Origin: Bimastos eiseni
Taxonomy: Eukaryota > Annelida > Clitellata > Crassiclitellata > Lumbricidae
Direction: 5' to 3'
NCBI GenBank assembly: GCA_959347315.1
Contig: OY365818.1
Span: 6,817,753-6,881,752, forward strand
Length of the DNA stretch: 64,000 bases
Each line of letters begins with the position of its first letter. Within the stretch, counting starts at the first letter, position 1. The position numbers were made by a program, and so were the translations under genes. Positions 40,563 to 51,864 of this stretch are shown piece after piece. Under the pieces are notes generated by a model, which saw nothing but the letters and a program-made list of their open reading frames with translations, was not told where the DNA came from and did no database searches.

Positions 40563-42608
40563 CTGATAACAAAATAAGAACAGTTCCAGTTCGTTATCGT
40601 AACTGTGACGTATAGGGATGATGATGATGACGACGACGATGACGGTGACGATGACGATGACGATGATGATGATGACGATGACAATGACGATGACGATGAT
40701 GATGAGGTACGGTTGATGATGATGATGATGACGATGATGGTAATGATTATGATCATGATTATTATTACGATCACAATGATCATGATGAACATGATAATGC
40801 TTATGATTATGATGATTGTACACTGGTGATGATGATGTACCTACGACTACTATATCTATATGTTACCAGTATACAATTATACATATGGCTGCAAATTCAG
40901 ATTTCTTTTTCACGCCGTTCTGCTTGGCTTTGCACTTCGCTGGCACCAGAAACGTCGATAGTTGTTATTCCCGAGAAGCAGCCGACGCCCAGCCAGTTTC
41001 TTTCCTTCCAAATGGCCGGCGTTCTAATTGTCTCCTCTGAAGAGACTTAATGTTTTCATCAAGCATAGCTCATACAGAAAATAACTGTGATTATTGACGA
41101 AGATCAATACGTTCAGCGCTCTGCTGCACACTCATTAGCGGTTAATGCACCAATTGTGATCTGTTGAATGCCAATTAATTCCTACAGCAGCCAATTGTTA
41201 ATGCGTTACTGTCGATTATTGTGTGTGCGTACTGCTACCTGTGACAGTCTGGATGCTTTGGCTCGTGTGTTTGTTTCTATGTCTAAGTATGGGTCGTTGT
41301 CTCTCATATCTGTCTGCCCATCGATCTATTAACATGCAATCACTGCATTAGTCTGTGTTGTCTAGCTGCTTGTCGTACTGTCTGTGTGCTTCATTGGCTG
41401 CTTGTACGGTCGCGTGCTGACTGATAGACTGAAAGTGTAGGTAGGCCTATGCTATGGCCAAACACCTACTGTAGAGCGTTCATTATCTTCCTGTAACAAT
41501 TGGTTAACCGCAATTTAACGACACTGTTTCATGACATAGATCATTTTCGTCGCACTCCTTCCTTTTCGAAGCTTGGGACTGGCACTGTCAGAGTGTGAAC
41601 AGTGACAGAGTGTAAATAGTAGTAATGATCTTATAACAGAGCAGCCTCTGCAGCTCATATATAGAGGGGATGTCATTAAAAACCAAGCAATGAACAGACA
41701 GTTGGAAGAGTCACCAACGACGCGCCCCAGCACACACTTAGAGCCTAGCTTAGGCACATGGTTGACGGGTGACGCTGATGTAATCATAATCTCCAAACTT
41801 CTTAAGCTCGTTAAGGGATGAGCGTTCTAACGGCAGCGTGAGGGTAATCAAGGTTTTAAGACTAATTAATTATACCATTGTTAGAATCATTGTTAGAGGG
41901 ACCACGGTCAATTTAGGGTTTGACTTTATCCCTATTGATCGCAGTCGTTCGTTTGTCTGTATATAATTGCTGTACATTAACTAAGTGCTTACCTTTCTGA
42001 TGAATTGTCAGTGAACAATAAAAATATTTGGTTATAGTTATGGTTAATCATTGGTGATGCACTTCCCAGAGGTGTTGGGTATGGAGAAGATTGGAAGACC
42101 CTGCTTGACACTTCATAGGAAATGCCAAAACGCTCAAATTATACATAATTGGTTGAGATTTACTGGTCACAATGTAAGCAACCGTTAACAGACAAATACA
42201 GAAATAGTTAATTGAATTAATTATGAAACTAACCATGAAGCCAAATTAGAATAGAATACTTTTAAAAGAAATAGAATTAGCAAATTCGTTAACAAATTTT
42301 GCTTCGGAATTTGCTAAGAAGCTACTTATTTCGGTAACTAACTGGTACTTTTTGTTAATTAATCACCCATTACTGATTTATGAGTCGGATTACCTCTTCG
42401 ATCCGTTCCAATAGTTAGTGATTTCTGCAGGGACGTTCCAACCCCTTGAAGTTCCGTACATGTCGGTGTAGAGGGCATCAAGAGGTTCGAAGATATAGAA
42501 GATGTATGGATTCGTGTTGAACATGTTACCGAAGAGGGTCGAGCCACCTCGTTGGTAAGTCAGTAGAACGACCGACCGGGTTTGATTGGGAAGAAACTGA
42601 CCAGACGC
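39626..42608 (-). CDS. Carbohydrate sulfotransferase, gene 3, 3' two exons
   Basis: Exons 42,608-42,394 and 40,562-39,626 join in phase 2 (AG|A, Arg), the same intron position as genes 1 and 2. The joined part codes for about 383 residues with TYQRGGSTLFGNMFN (5'-PAPS), VRATMDSMEPLL and RVIHLIRDPRGVVLSRMKF (3'-PAPS). It is clearly a more distant member. The 5' part (anchor and stem) is not in the adjacent DNA: exon 3 has a good upstream acceptor, so at least one more exon must lie beyond 42,608. A candidate is at 54,308-54,416. The frame has no internal stop. Confidence 0.88.
40613..40815. repeat. GAT/GAC compound microsatellite in gene 3 intron
   Basis: GATGAC-type repeats start 50 bp upstream of the exon acceptor. 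On the transcribed strand they form a CATCAT/CGTCAT tract that could act as an extended pyrimidine-containing region. Confidence 0.93.
40830..42390. other. Gene 3 intron; R2 copy at 41,525-41,625 (minus)
   Basis: Most of the intron is unassigned. The R2 copy shows GTCGCACTCCTTCC, GCTTGGGACTGGCACTGTCA and GAGTGTGAACAGTG. A partial R1 word, AATCTCCAAACTTCTTAAG, lies at 41,786. Confidence 0.6.
42394..42608 (-). CDS. Gene 3 exon with the 5'-PAPS-binding motif
   Basis: A 215-nt exon lies between the pyrimidine-rich acceptor CTAATCTTTTGCAG and donor GTAATC. It starts in phase 0 (ASGQFLPNQTRS) and encodes VVLLTYQRGGSTLFGNMFN and IFYIFEPLDALYTDMYG, ending in phase 2. The 18-nt shortening relative to genes 1 and 2 is at its 5' side. 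Confidence 0.92.
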
Positions 42609-42639
42609 CTGCAAAAGATTAGGATAATGAAGGAAACTG

Positions 42640-42726
42640 TCACTTGCGTAAACCGCAAACTTCTAAGGCGCCACTTGAATGTCGAGTGCAGTGCATCAAC
42701 TTATTAACGAGCGCTGCGTCTAATCG
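42640..42726 (+). repeat. R1 repeat copy upstream of the gene 3 exon
   Basis: AACTTCTAAGGCGCCACTTGA, GCAGTGCATCAACTTATTAA and CGAGCGCTGCGTCTAATCG follow in family order. Confidence 0.65.
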
Positions 42727-42729
42727 AAA

Positions 42730-43080
42730 CAAGAAAAAGGAGTAGAATTCGAAGAAGAATAAGGCGAAGAAGAAGAAATGCCAATAAGACTAAGAATTTG
42801 ATGAAGAAAAACAGGAAAAAGGAGTAGAATACGCAGAAGAATAGGGCGAAGAAGAAGAAGAAGAAATGCCGATAATACTAAGAATTTTATGAAGAGAAAC
42901 AAAGCAAGAAAAAGGAGTAAAATACGGGGAAGAAAAAGGCGATGAAAAAGAAAATGAAAGTAAAGAAAAAGTAGAAGATGAGAAAGAAGAAGAATAAAGA
43001 AGAAGAAGGAGAAGTAAAAATTGATGGTAGAAGTAGATGTAGAAGTAGAAATTGTAGTAGAACGACGGCAGCATCAGCAG
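42730..43080. repeat. GAA-rich polypurine tract
   Basis: About 350 bp are nearly pure purine (GAAGAA, GAAAAAG), with AAGAATAAGGCGAAGAAGAA repeated after about 70 bp. Such tracts can form triplexes. The phenylalanine- and leucine-rich ORFs on the minus strand are artefacts. Confidence 0.92.
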
Positions 43081-43089
43081 CAACCATGC

Positions 43090-44450
43090 AGATATCTGAA
43101 GATGACGCACCTATTTCTCAAGCCAAGTAACGTCTTAAGGTTTAGAATAAACAGCCTTACATCCATGCTCCACAAACGTTTTTAGCTGCGCAATACAACA
43201 AACCAATGCACAGAGACATTAGGTGTAGCAGACATCAGAAGCATTTGAACTATGGAGAAATTAGGTGCAGAGCATTCTGGGTTTAGGTGTGCATTCTGGG
43301 TAATTATTTTTCGTTGTTCATGTTTTGCGGTGTTTGTCTCTTTGTTTCAACAAATGTTCGCCTACTTCTCTGCTCCACTATCCGTGTGTTGCTGCTGTTG
43401 AATGCAGGAGAAGCATGGAAGGTACAACTGAGTATTGCACGTAGCCCGGCTAGATTGAATTTCACAAAGGCAAGCGGAATTCTACAAAGCCGCCGGTGTT
43501 TTGTCAAAACGACTGATTATTGACCATTTGCACACACATTGGCGTCTGTCCATTGTAAGGGAACAGACACATCTACACCTGGTCAATTCTTAGCCACTAT
43601 ACGATTGTCATTTAGCGACGGTATTCGAAAACTTTCCATCCAAAATTATCATTAGGTTACTACCGTATACATGCAATAGAACGACTTTATTTATTACCTG
43701 CAACCGATGACTTTTATCGCTTGCGCTTGAAGGGTACCATTCTGCAGAAAAAAACAGAATAGAGATTAAACCTTTGGTAAGGCATTTATTACAATATTGT
43801 GTGTTTCTAGGAAAATAAACTGAAGGCGTTTAGTCGATTACGGAGTTTATTCAAGCATTTGTGACAACATTTTTTGAATTTCTTTATTGAATTTTTTTTC
43901 CATTGAAAATAACATGATCCTGAATCTCTGATACATTGTGCGTAATTATTTAGTCTTGAAACAAGCTGTCGCTATAATGGCATCATCACAAATAAATATC
44001 AATGGTCACACGTTATTTAAAAAAAATCATGGAGTTAGTAAGGAGATGCAGTTGCTCCTCTTCTGCTCCCTCAATCGTATCCAGTCTGTCTCCCTGAATC
44101 TAAAATCCTAGCCACGCCACTGCTTCGTGACTAATGAATATAAAATAACAAAACCGGAAAACTAATAAAATATATTACATCTCACCTATAGACCAAAGTA
44201 GGCCTAGTACCAAGGCTCAGGGTATAACGGGCCAACGCCTATAAAAATCTGATTAAATTTTATGTGCCTCGCACGACTTCTCTCGCAAACAAACATTTCA
44301 GAGGAATTGCACACGCAGTTTCTCATTGAACCTTGGATCAGATGACAACAGCAGAAAGAAAATATCAGATTACATTTCCTTATTGTAACTCGTTGCGACT
44401 GTTCGATATATATCAACCAAATCGGGATCAGATGTCGTGTGATTATAGTC
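43090..44450. other. No gene seen
   Basis: The word GCAGAGCATTCTGGGTTTAG is closely followed by TGCATTCTGGGTAATTA near 43,270. No recognised coding feature is present. Confidence 0.55.
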
Positions 44451-44454
44451 ATGC

Positions 44455-44590
44455 GTGTGACACAGTGGCCGATTGGTTAGAGCGGTCTGCCCGTAACACT
44501 CAGTGTGCGCAGAGCGAAACGAATTCGACCCTCGTCCAAGGAGTCACTGTGTAGGGAGCTTGAGCAAGTCCTTTGTATTACAACTGCATA
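44455..44590 (+). mobile_element. S1 SINE, 3'-truncated copy
   Basis: CACAGTGGCCGATTGGTTAG, GCCCGTAACACTCAGTG and CTTGAGCAAGTCCTTTG match S1. The copy stops before the TTATAAATGCC part. Confidence 0.75.
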
Positions 44591-45059
44591 CATACAGAGC
44601 ACGATGAAATGCAACAAAACGCTCTGAGGTGTATATATGCGATGAAGCTTAACAAAGCGAACCCTTTAAAATTTTAGTAATCGATCCATAGCTTGTTTAG
44701 TCCTTGCCGGTCTCCATTGTATAGCGACACACAACCACGCTTTCTATTTACTCTGCTGTGTCCATTGCAAAGCCACTGATGTGACACGGTTTCTGGCGTC
44801 CCATTTAGTTGTCAAAGAGTTCCAATTCGTTTGATGCATACAATTCCAATGCACGCGTCGACGGCTTGTTGTCATTCATCTCTTTCTTTCACTCTTTGTT
44901 TCTATGCAAATACGCGATGCTTGGGGCAGGCAACACTTGAAAATATTGTACACAGTCAGTCACTCATATAATCATTCGCTTTTGAAAGCACTCTCGTTGA
45001 GAGGAACGATATTTTATCCGCTACTTTCCAACACCGACATCCGGGTCCATGAAGCTCTC

Positions 45060-46020
45060 CCTGAATACCAGACTGACGGTTCGACGTCCGAGAGAAAGAC
45101 ATACAGACAGACAGAGAAACTGACAGACAGACAGACAAACAGATAGAGAAACAGACAGGCAGACAGACAAAGACAGGGACAGAGGCAGTGACAGATACAC
45201 AGTCAGACAAACAGAGACAGGGACAGAGATAGAGACAGACAGACAGACAGACGGGCTGAGAGTGAGACAGAGAAAAGCAGAGACAGAGACAGAGAAAGAC
45301 AGAGCTATTGATTCAACCATTGATACAATTCGCCATGCGCATTAAACATTTATAATTAAACAACCTTCCATCTTTTGATCTGTTCCTTTCTGCATCGCAG
45401 ATCCATTCATCAACCGAGCATTCAGCCAGGAATTCGTTTATTAATTCATTCGATCATCCATCAAATCATCCAACCACTCATCCATCCCCCATCCATCCTT
45501 CCTTCGAACATTCAGCACGCTAATAACTCATCCACCCAGGCACACAATAATAATTCATACTTACATGCATCCATCAATGCATCTGCCCATTCATCCATTC
45601 ATCCATCCCACTATTCATCCATCCAACAATCTATTCATCGAAATAATCCAGCCCACTACCCATCTGCCCATCCATCAGTCTTTTTCCATCCAACTATCAA
45701 TCCCGTTACCCCCTTTCCACCAAGCCATCAATACAACCACCCACCCATCCATCCATCCATCCATCTATCGATCTATCGATCTATCCATCCATCCATCCAT
45801 CCATCCATCCATCCATCCATCCATCCATCCATTTCTTTATCTAAACAATCATCAAATCGCCCACCCTTCCACCCTTCTTTCCATCTATCCATTCAACCAT
45901 AAAGCCATCATCCCATCCACCAATATCTCCATCCAACCATCTATTCAATCATCTATTCATCTATCCATCTACTCCTCCATCCAACCATCTATCCTTCTTA
46001 CAATCCCTCCAACCATCTGT
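45060..46020. repeat. CAGA array followed by CATC array
   Basis: (CAGA)n with GACAGAGA variants spans 45,090-45,305. (CATC)n with CATTCATC variants spans 45,400-46,018, purest at 45,735-45,830. The long [12 protein letters not shown] reading frames have no coding signal beyond the repeat. Confidence 0.96.
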
Positions 46021-46775
46021 TGAGTCCGATGACTAACGTGCAAAAGTCATAACATGTGATAGTCCGTAAACAAGACACGTGACTGCGCTGTCGTGACTCC
46101 AACCACTTCCTTCAGTTCAGTATCCTGGTTTTAATGCTTCTTATTCAATGCGGTCCATTGACTGAGTCGAGCATTTCTCATCCATACCATCCACTTCACA
46201 CGCGGCATGTTGGCTTAGGTCGCCCAAGCCTATCCACGACTCACGTGAATCTGGTTCTGGGACAAGACTTTTAGTAGGTTATACGGCCACCCCCCATTGT
46301 AGGCAACTCTCACATTTCGTCAGCTGACGGACCGACAGACAGGACTGTGTGACCGAATGCATTCGTGAGTGACCGAATGACCGAATGATTGGTCGATGAT
46401 AGGAGACAAAAAAGATACGATGGATGGATGGATAGATGAGTGGATGGGTGGATAATTATGTGAATGAGTGGATAGATGCATGAGTTGATGACAGATATTT
46501 CTTATCCATATCTGAGTTCATTCCTTACGCACTTACTTAATCCTCTGAGGAGAAGCGCAATGAGTAAGAAGAATTTTTATTTATTTATTAATTAAATAAA
46601 TCATTAACAAAGATATTTATTATATAAATATATATAATGAATCAATTTATTATTTCAAAAGAATATGACGTAGGTCTATGCCCTCGTCATATTCAATAAA
46701 ATTACAAATTTAATTGAATGACGAGATCACTGCCTGACACTGCTCTGGGTTTAATTATAGGCCTATTTATGCTAG
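46021..46775. other. No gene seen; GGAT repeats at 46,412-46,480
   Basis: GATGGATGGATGGATAGATG recurs, the inverse of the CATC array 400 bp away, so the two could pair. Nothing else is recognised. Confidence 0.65.
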
Positions 46776-46779
46776 AACA

Positions 46780-46915
46780 AAAACTAGAATGTTCTCAATT
46801 TAATATACTGGTTTAAAAGCTTGGAATGATATTTTAAAGGAACAATCAATTCCTAATGTTAGTGCATTCAAGGAACGTTTACGTAAGTATGTACTTTTGG
46901 CAACGCCTGGCTAAC
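46780..46915 (+). pseudogene. LINE reverse transcriptase C-terminal fragment
   Basis: The frame reads LKAWNDILKEQSIPNVSAFK then ERLRKYVLLATPG-stop, the usual end of an L2/CR1-like RT. The preceding frames are broken. Confidence 0.6.
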
Positions 46916-47645
46916 GTGTGCATCAACTATATATAGCCTATACGTTAGGCCCACCATGTCTTAATTAACTAGTTAAGAGTTGATAAAATCACCTCTTCAT
47001 TGTTTAACAACTGCCAAAATACTCTACAGCTCATGTTCTTTATCTAGTGTGTTTTGCGTTTCGGGTTCAATATAAAGAGGTTGTTCATGTTGTTCATGTC
47101 CCTAAGTGAACGGGTGGATTAATGAATAGGTTAATAAATGGATTGATAAATCCTAGGGTAGATAAATGGACGCACGAACAAATAGATTGGAAAGATGTGA
47201 GGAGAACGGAGAATTTGAGCAAAATCTGCCTCTACAAATACAGTTATTGCCAATGTAGATTTGTGCCAGCTATATAATTCGGTCGTGCTTTGAAACACGA
47301 GATCTGAACGCCACTGATGTCAATAAACACGACTATCATTTTCTCTGCATTTCCCTTTCTTGTCGCACGTGGGGCGTATATCTGATTGACTGACAAAACT
47401 AAGAACATAAGACGGGCTAAACGTCAATAAAAAACACCATATAATCTGCACCTAGCGTTTAATAATAATAATGGTCACCGTTTTCTATACCATCAGAGGC
47501 CTCGGAAACATATGCATTTCTAATGCACCATTTGAACCCAATAGCAAAATATGATCCACTTGCAATTTTCACTATAATAGCGGCACTGTTCAGATGTGTC
47601 ATTACTGTCTTGCTACACAGACGCGACTCATATACGCTCCGACGT
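46916..47645. other. No gene seen
   Basis: Short direct GGTTGTTCATGTTGTTCATG at 47,080; otherwise unassigned. Confidence 0.55.
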
Positions 47646-47648
47646 AGG

Positions 47649-47800
47649 CAGAGGCAGCGATCCCGGGGGGAGGACGAGAGGGACAAGTCTTCGCACCTTT
47701 TAAGGAGAGTGGGCATATAATGCGTGTGCCCCCTCCAAAAATAATTCTTACCCTTATCATTGAGTGTCCCCCCACCTGTCAAACGAGATCGCCGCCTCTG
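47649..47800 (+). mobile_element. hAT-like MITE M2, copy 3
   Basis: The ends are CAGAGGCAGCGATCC and GAGATCGCCGCCTCTG. The flanking octamers GACGTAGG and GACGCAGG differ at one base. The internal words GACAAGTCTTCGCACCTTTT and CACCTGTCAAACGAGATCG are shared with copies 1 and 2. Confidence 0.86.
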
Positions 47801-48329
47801 GACGCAGGGCCTGCATGTAGTTACAATAAGGTTTTCGGCTTATGCTCACTTTAGCTGGTATTGCGTGCTTGAATTGCTTGATGTAATTGTTTATTCTTTG
47901 CAATAGAGGCTTTGTTTTAATTACTTAAGGTCTGAGCATGGTCAACATGAGTGGAAGGTGCAAAGCCGTAAAATGTGTGAATAACTACTTTGATGCTGAT
48001 ATAAAAAATATAGGAGGCTTTAATCGTGATGTTGATGAGTTAGTTGTCTATAAGCTGTCGAAGGACACGGACGGTTTTATTTTATGCTCTCTCGAGTGAA
48101 TATTAATATAGAAATTCTGGCAATGACGAAGTGTATCGTTCTTGTAACTATGTAGCAAATAAAGAAAAGAAAAGAGAATACGTTGTGTAAACGTTATCTG
48201 GAATGGGTTGAAAATTGGGTAAACTGAACAAGACAAAGTTGAGTTTACAAAGGTCGTGTCACTACATAAAAGCGTGTACATTTACAGATATTCTGACCGT
48301 AATTGCTGAGTAACATTCTGCTAGTTACA

Positions 48330-48415
48330 TAATAGCAATCATAAACTCCAAACTTCAAAGCACCACCGGAAAGCCAAACGCAGGTCACCAGCTTATTCAC
48401 GAGGGCTGCATCGTA
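48330..48415 (+). repeat. R1 repeat copy
   Basis: ATAGCAATCATAAACTCC, CTTCAAAGCACCACCGGAAA, CGCAGGTCACCAGCTTATTC and ACGAGGGCTGCATCG are in family order. Confidence 0.65.
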
Positions 48416-48559
48416 TCAGCTAAATCGTGACACCGGAAAGTAGGTTACGACACTTTGAGGTGATTTGCGATTGTTCGCGCGTATCGTTCCAATACGACTA
48501 AGGCCTGCGCTGTGTGCGTGGTACAACTGCTTCTTTATGACGTTGACTTGTAAGGATTT

Positions 48560-48682
48560 TCTGCCGTTGTGACAAACGCCCCACTGCCTGCCCTCTTGCA
48601 GTGACAATCCCAAACCTGTATATAGGAGGAGGGCGACGCTAATGATATCTGGTATCACGCAGTGGGGTTAAACTGTTGTTGT
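48560..48682 (+). repeat. R2 repeat copy
   Basis: CAGTGACAATCCCAAACCTG, ATAGGAGGAGGGCGACGCTA and GGTATCACGCAGTGGGGTTA match R2. Confidence 0.65.
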
Positions 48683-49162
48683 AACCTGCCTCAATCCGAT
48701 AAATATGCCTCGGGTCCAGTTGTGAAATATCCTGATATCCCACGAGAATTTGTTTTGCTCTCTAGCCTTTCATTATCTTACCTCAAATAGAGATGCAGTC
48801 ATAAAATACGAACGTTTTTCACGCTCAGTTTGAAAGTAGGAGTCTACGTCAACCTTACTACAGTACCGCAGTGCAGAAATCGCAAACAAAAATTGATAGA
48901 GCTCTACAATGAATGATACAATTAGGAGCACAACCAGGCAGAAAGAGACGGTTCACTCCAAAATTTCAGGTAAAGGGGATGGAAGTACTTATATCTTCTC
49001 AATATTTAATAAATGTTTAAAAATATCATAAATTTCTACAGTGTTTTTTGCAGTTAATTCTCTTTTGTTGCATCCATGTTTGAGAATTCAAAATTTTCTT
49101 ACCTGGCCCCTCAAAATCCCATTTTTTTCGATCTTTACTACCAAAACCCAGGACCAAGTCAC

Positions 49163-49517
49163 CATGGGTGCAAAGAACAAGATTTTAAAATCAAAAGTTG
49201 TTTTTTGCCTTTGTTTTTTTGTTTTATTTGGTCTTTGGCTTTTAGTTTTCCTTTTGATTTTGTCACAACACTTTTGTTATAGGGCCTAAAAGCATCAAAC
49301 ACAGCATGAAATAGAGCTCCAACTCTTTCTATAATTAATTTAGCTTAATTTCGGGCTGAGTAACACACAATTAGTAAGCTTTATATAACAATAATATTAG
49401 TAAATTGAATAAAACTATTAAAAAAAACAAGAAAAAAAACTGCATTTTTCGTATATTTTGGTCTTTATAAAACACCAAAAGCCAAATAACGAAAAAACCA
49501 ACATGTTTGCAGCCCTG
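49163..49517 (+). mobile_element. hAT-like MITE M1, copy 2, perfect target duplication
   Basis: The ends are CATGGGTGCAAAGAAC and, on the other strand, CAGGGCTGCAAACATG. Identical CAAGTCAC octamers flank it (49,155-49,162; 49,518-49,525). It aligns over its length with 16,129-16,460. The ORF MGAKNKILKSKVVFCLCFF looks like a signal anchor but lies wholly inside this element. Confidence 0.93.
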
Positions 49518-49569
49518 CAAGTCACCGCCTATGAGCACAATGCATGAAACTGTAATAGGACCATACACA

Positions 49570-50001
49570 GACGTCAATTCCGTAATCACGTATATGACTT
49601 CTCAACGACGTCAAATTGACGTGCTGTAGACGTATAACTCTCGTTATTAATTGGTCGAGGAGTTGCTTTCTCGTAATTGGCACATCGAACGCCGAAAGCA
49701 GCTTAGAATTTTTAGCGGGCCTTAGAAATTCTACACAGACTTAACCAGGCTTAATACGTGTTTTGACGTCGCGTGTCTCATGAACACAACACTGATCCAT
49801 TTGGATAAATCTAAGAAATGTCACAAATGAATCAGAGCGATTCACTCTACAGCGAAACACAAAGCCGACGAAAATCTCACGCATGCGTAGAGCCATCAAA
49901 CTGACGATAATGTCGCCACCAGGAGCCAGGCGACGTTCAATGTCGTTGCACAATATATGATCACGTCATAACCGCGTCATTCAGATGTCATGCAGACGTC
50001 G
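49570..50001. promoter_or_regulatory. Cluster of ACGTC (CRE-like) motifs
   Basis: At least seven ACGTC/GACGT cores occur in about 430 bp: GACGTCAA at 49,570 and 49,607, TTGACGTG at 49,616, AGACGTAT at 49,628, TGACGTCG at 49,764, TCACGTCA at 49,961 and GACGTCGT at 49,994. These resemble CREB/ATF sites. No gene start is visible next to them, so the role is unknown. Confidence 0.35.
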
Positions 50002-50298
50002 TAAAACGGAAAAAATCGATGAAGCAAATCGGACGCCAACAGCGCAGGCGCGTTAGGGCAGATGCGGGGACTGAATGTGTCGTGACAAATACGAGTCGCG
50101 TTTCCCTCCTTCATTGTCTAGGCTTTGGACTGGCAATAACACTTCGTTCGCTCATTCATTCATCCATTCGTTCATCCGTGCATCCATGCATCTATCCATA
50201 ATTCATTCGTTAATTCATTCCAAAGTCATATACATAAACATGTAGTACCGACTGAAGGTTGATATTCAGAAACACTACATGTGGCACCCATTAAAGGC

Positions 50299-50521
50299 TA
50301 CTACTAGTAAGGCTGTCAAAAATATTGAAATAACGGCCCGGATACACGTCGACCCGCATGGTGGGTACCTGAGTACCCGACCGCGCGGACATTTTTTAGG
50401 AAATGCATGGAATTGTGCATTTTTACGAAATATCGGGCACCACAGAACCGATTTAATTGCCCATGCAGTCAGCCTCGGGCGGGTACTCGGGTACCAGTTG
50501 ACAGCAGTAACTGTTAGTAGC
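50299..50521. mobile_element. Short hAT-like element with GGTACC subterminal motifs
   Basis: The ends GCTACTACTAGTAAGGCTGT and, inverted, GCTACTAACAGTTACTGCTG pair imperfectly and continue with GTCAA. Inside, GGGTACCTGAGTACCCG and CGGGTACTCGGGTACC are inverse. No exact target duplication was found. An R1 scrap abuts on the right. Confidence 0.45.
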
Positions 50522-50589
50522 CTTCTAAGCGCCACATCAGGGAACCCAGCTTATTCATCGGAGTTATATCAAGTCAAGTCTGCAATAAC

Positions 50590-50725
50590 TAGGGACTGGC
50601 AATAACACTTTAATCGTTCATTCATTCATCCATTCATCTATCCGTGCATCATTGGATAACTTTGGTCTATGGGCAAATAATGGTCGGCATTCTTCAAAGG
50701 TTTCATCTATATCGATCTTCAATCT
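50590..50725 (+). repeat. Unnamed repeat shared with 50,120 and 52,117
   Basis: GGACTGGCAATAACACTT and a CATTCATC run repeat those at 50,128-50,200. ATAATGGTCGGCATTCTTCA and AAGGTTTCATCTATA recur at 52,145-52,185. This is a composite of at least two dispersed pieces. Confidence 0.6.
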
Positions 50726-51009
50726 CCATACCGCTACTTTCCACACGTGACTTAAAATCGAACTCTGCGAGCCATCCTATCCTGAATTTCAATTAAACTC
50801 TAGCGCCACCACACATACCATCATCAGCGACTACCACCGCAGCACCACACCGTCTCCTCAGCTTGACCTCCCCGGAGTTTGGTCTAGCACCGGAGGGAAC
50901 TGAATAGCTTTGTTATTGCAGACTTGACTTGATTTGATAAAGCACTGAGCCTCTGACGAATATGCTGGGCTCCCTGGCGTGGCAGTTACAAGTTTTAGAA
51001 GATGTACAT

Positions 51010-51624
51010 TACAGTACGCTGCATTGTATTGCATTACAGCTAAAAAAAATCCTCGTTGCGAAATTGATTTTCTTCGTAACAAATATGATGACCTCCAAGC
51101 CAACGCGTAGTTCGAAAATGTGAGCCATGTCATTTTCACATGACTGGCCTAAGAATGGAGCCCAGTTCGCAGAACCTACTAGTGAATCAATCGCTCGACC
51201 ACTGCGCCTGTCATATCGTTCCCGGAAGTAGTATTATTCCGTGTTTAACGACATCCAATATGTGGACGTACCACTAAGTATTCCTTCTCTGGCCTTAACC
51301 TGGATGGGCGTGTCTCTAAGTTGTCACCTCAAGTTTGTTTCCATTAGCCATTGACAATAGACATTCTGCAGCGTTTTACTTTAGCAGTCACGGTAGGTGC
51401 ACTTGAGTCGATTTTAAGAATACACTCACGGATCTACATGTATAGGGTAGTAGTCATCATATACACTGGCAAACCGAAATCATACATTCATCAATGCATG
51501 CATCAGTGCATCAATGCATGCATGCATTCATGTGTGCACTAATACGTACTGCATAATGTGCGTGTATACATGGCGTTGTATGCGCACGTACACTAATGCA
51601 TACACATTTATATGAATTATATAT

Positions 51625-51657
<33 letters not shown>

Positions 51658-51823
51658 ACTTCCAATATACATACTTATGGTAAAGGAAGAAGTTGTTGTC
51701 AGAGGTTACTGGCTAACTGTTTATAATTATACCTATTCATTCTCGAACTAGTTGCATGGCTAATGTAAACAAGAACGGATCAATGGCTTTAAACTGAAGA
51801 CAGATTTGTCTGATCAAGGATTA

Positions 51824-51864
<41 letters not shown>

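Noticed and set aside
40565..40792. Serine- and isoleucine-rich N-terminal extension of the gene 3 ORF
   Set aside because: It is translation of the GAT/GAC microsatellite. The acceptor at 40,563-40,564 matches the phase and position in genes 1 and 2.
45375..46023. Long HPSIHPSI repeat proteins
   Set aside because: They are produced by the CATC tandem array, with no signal peptide, splice sites or non-repeat coding part.
49041..49289. Plus-strand ORF MGAKNKILKSKVVFCLCFF as the start of a fourth sulfotransferase
   Set aside because: It is wholly contained in MITE M1 copy 2, flanked by exact CAAGTCAC duplications, with no downstream catalytic exon.
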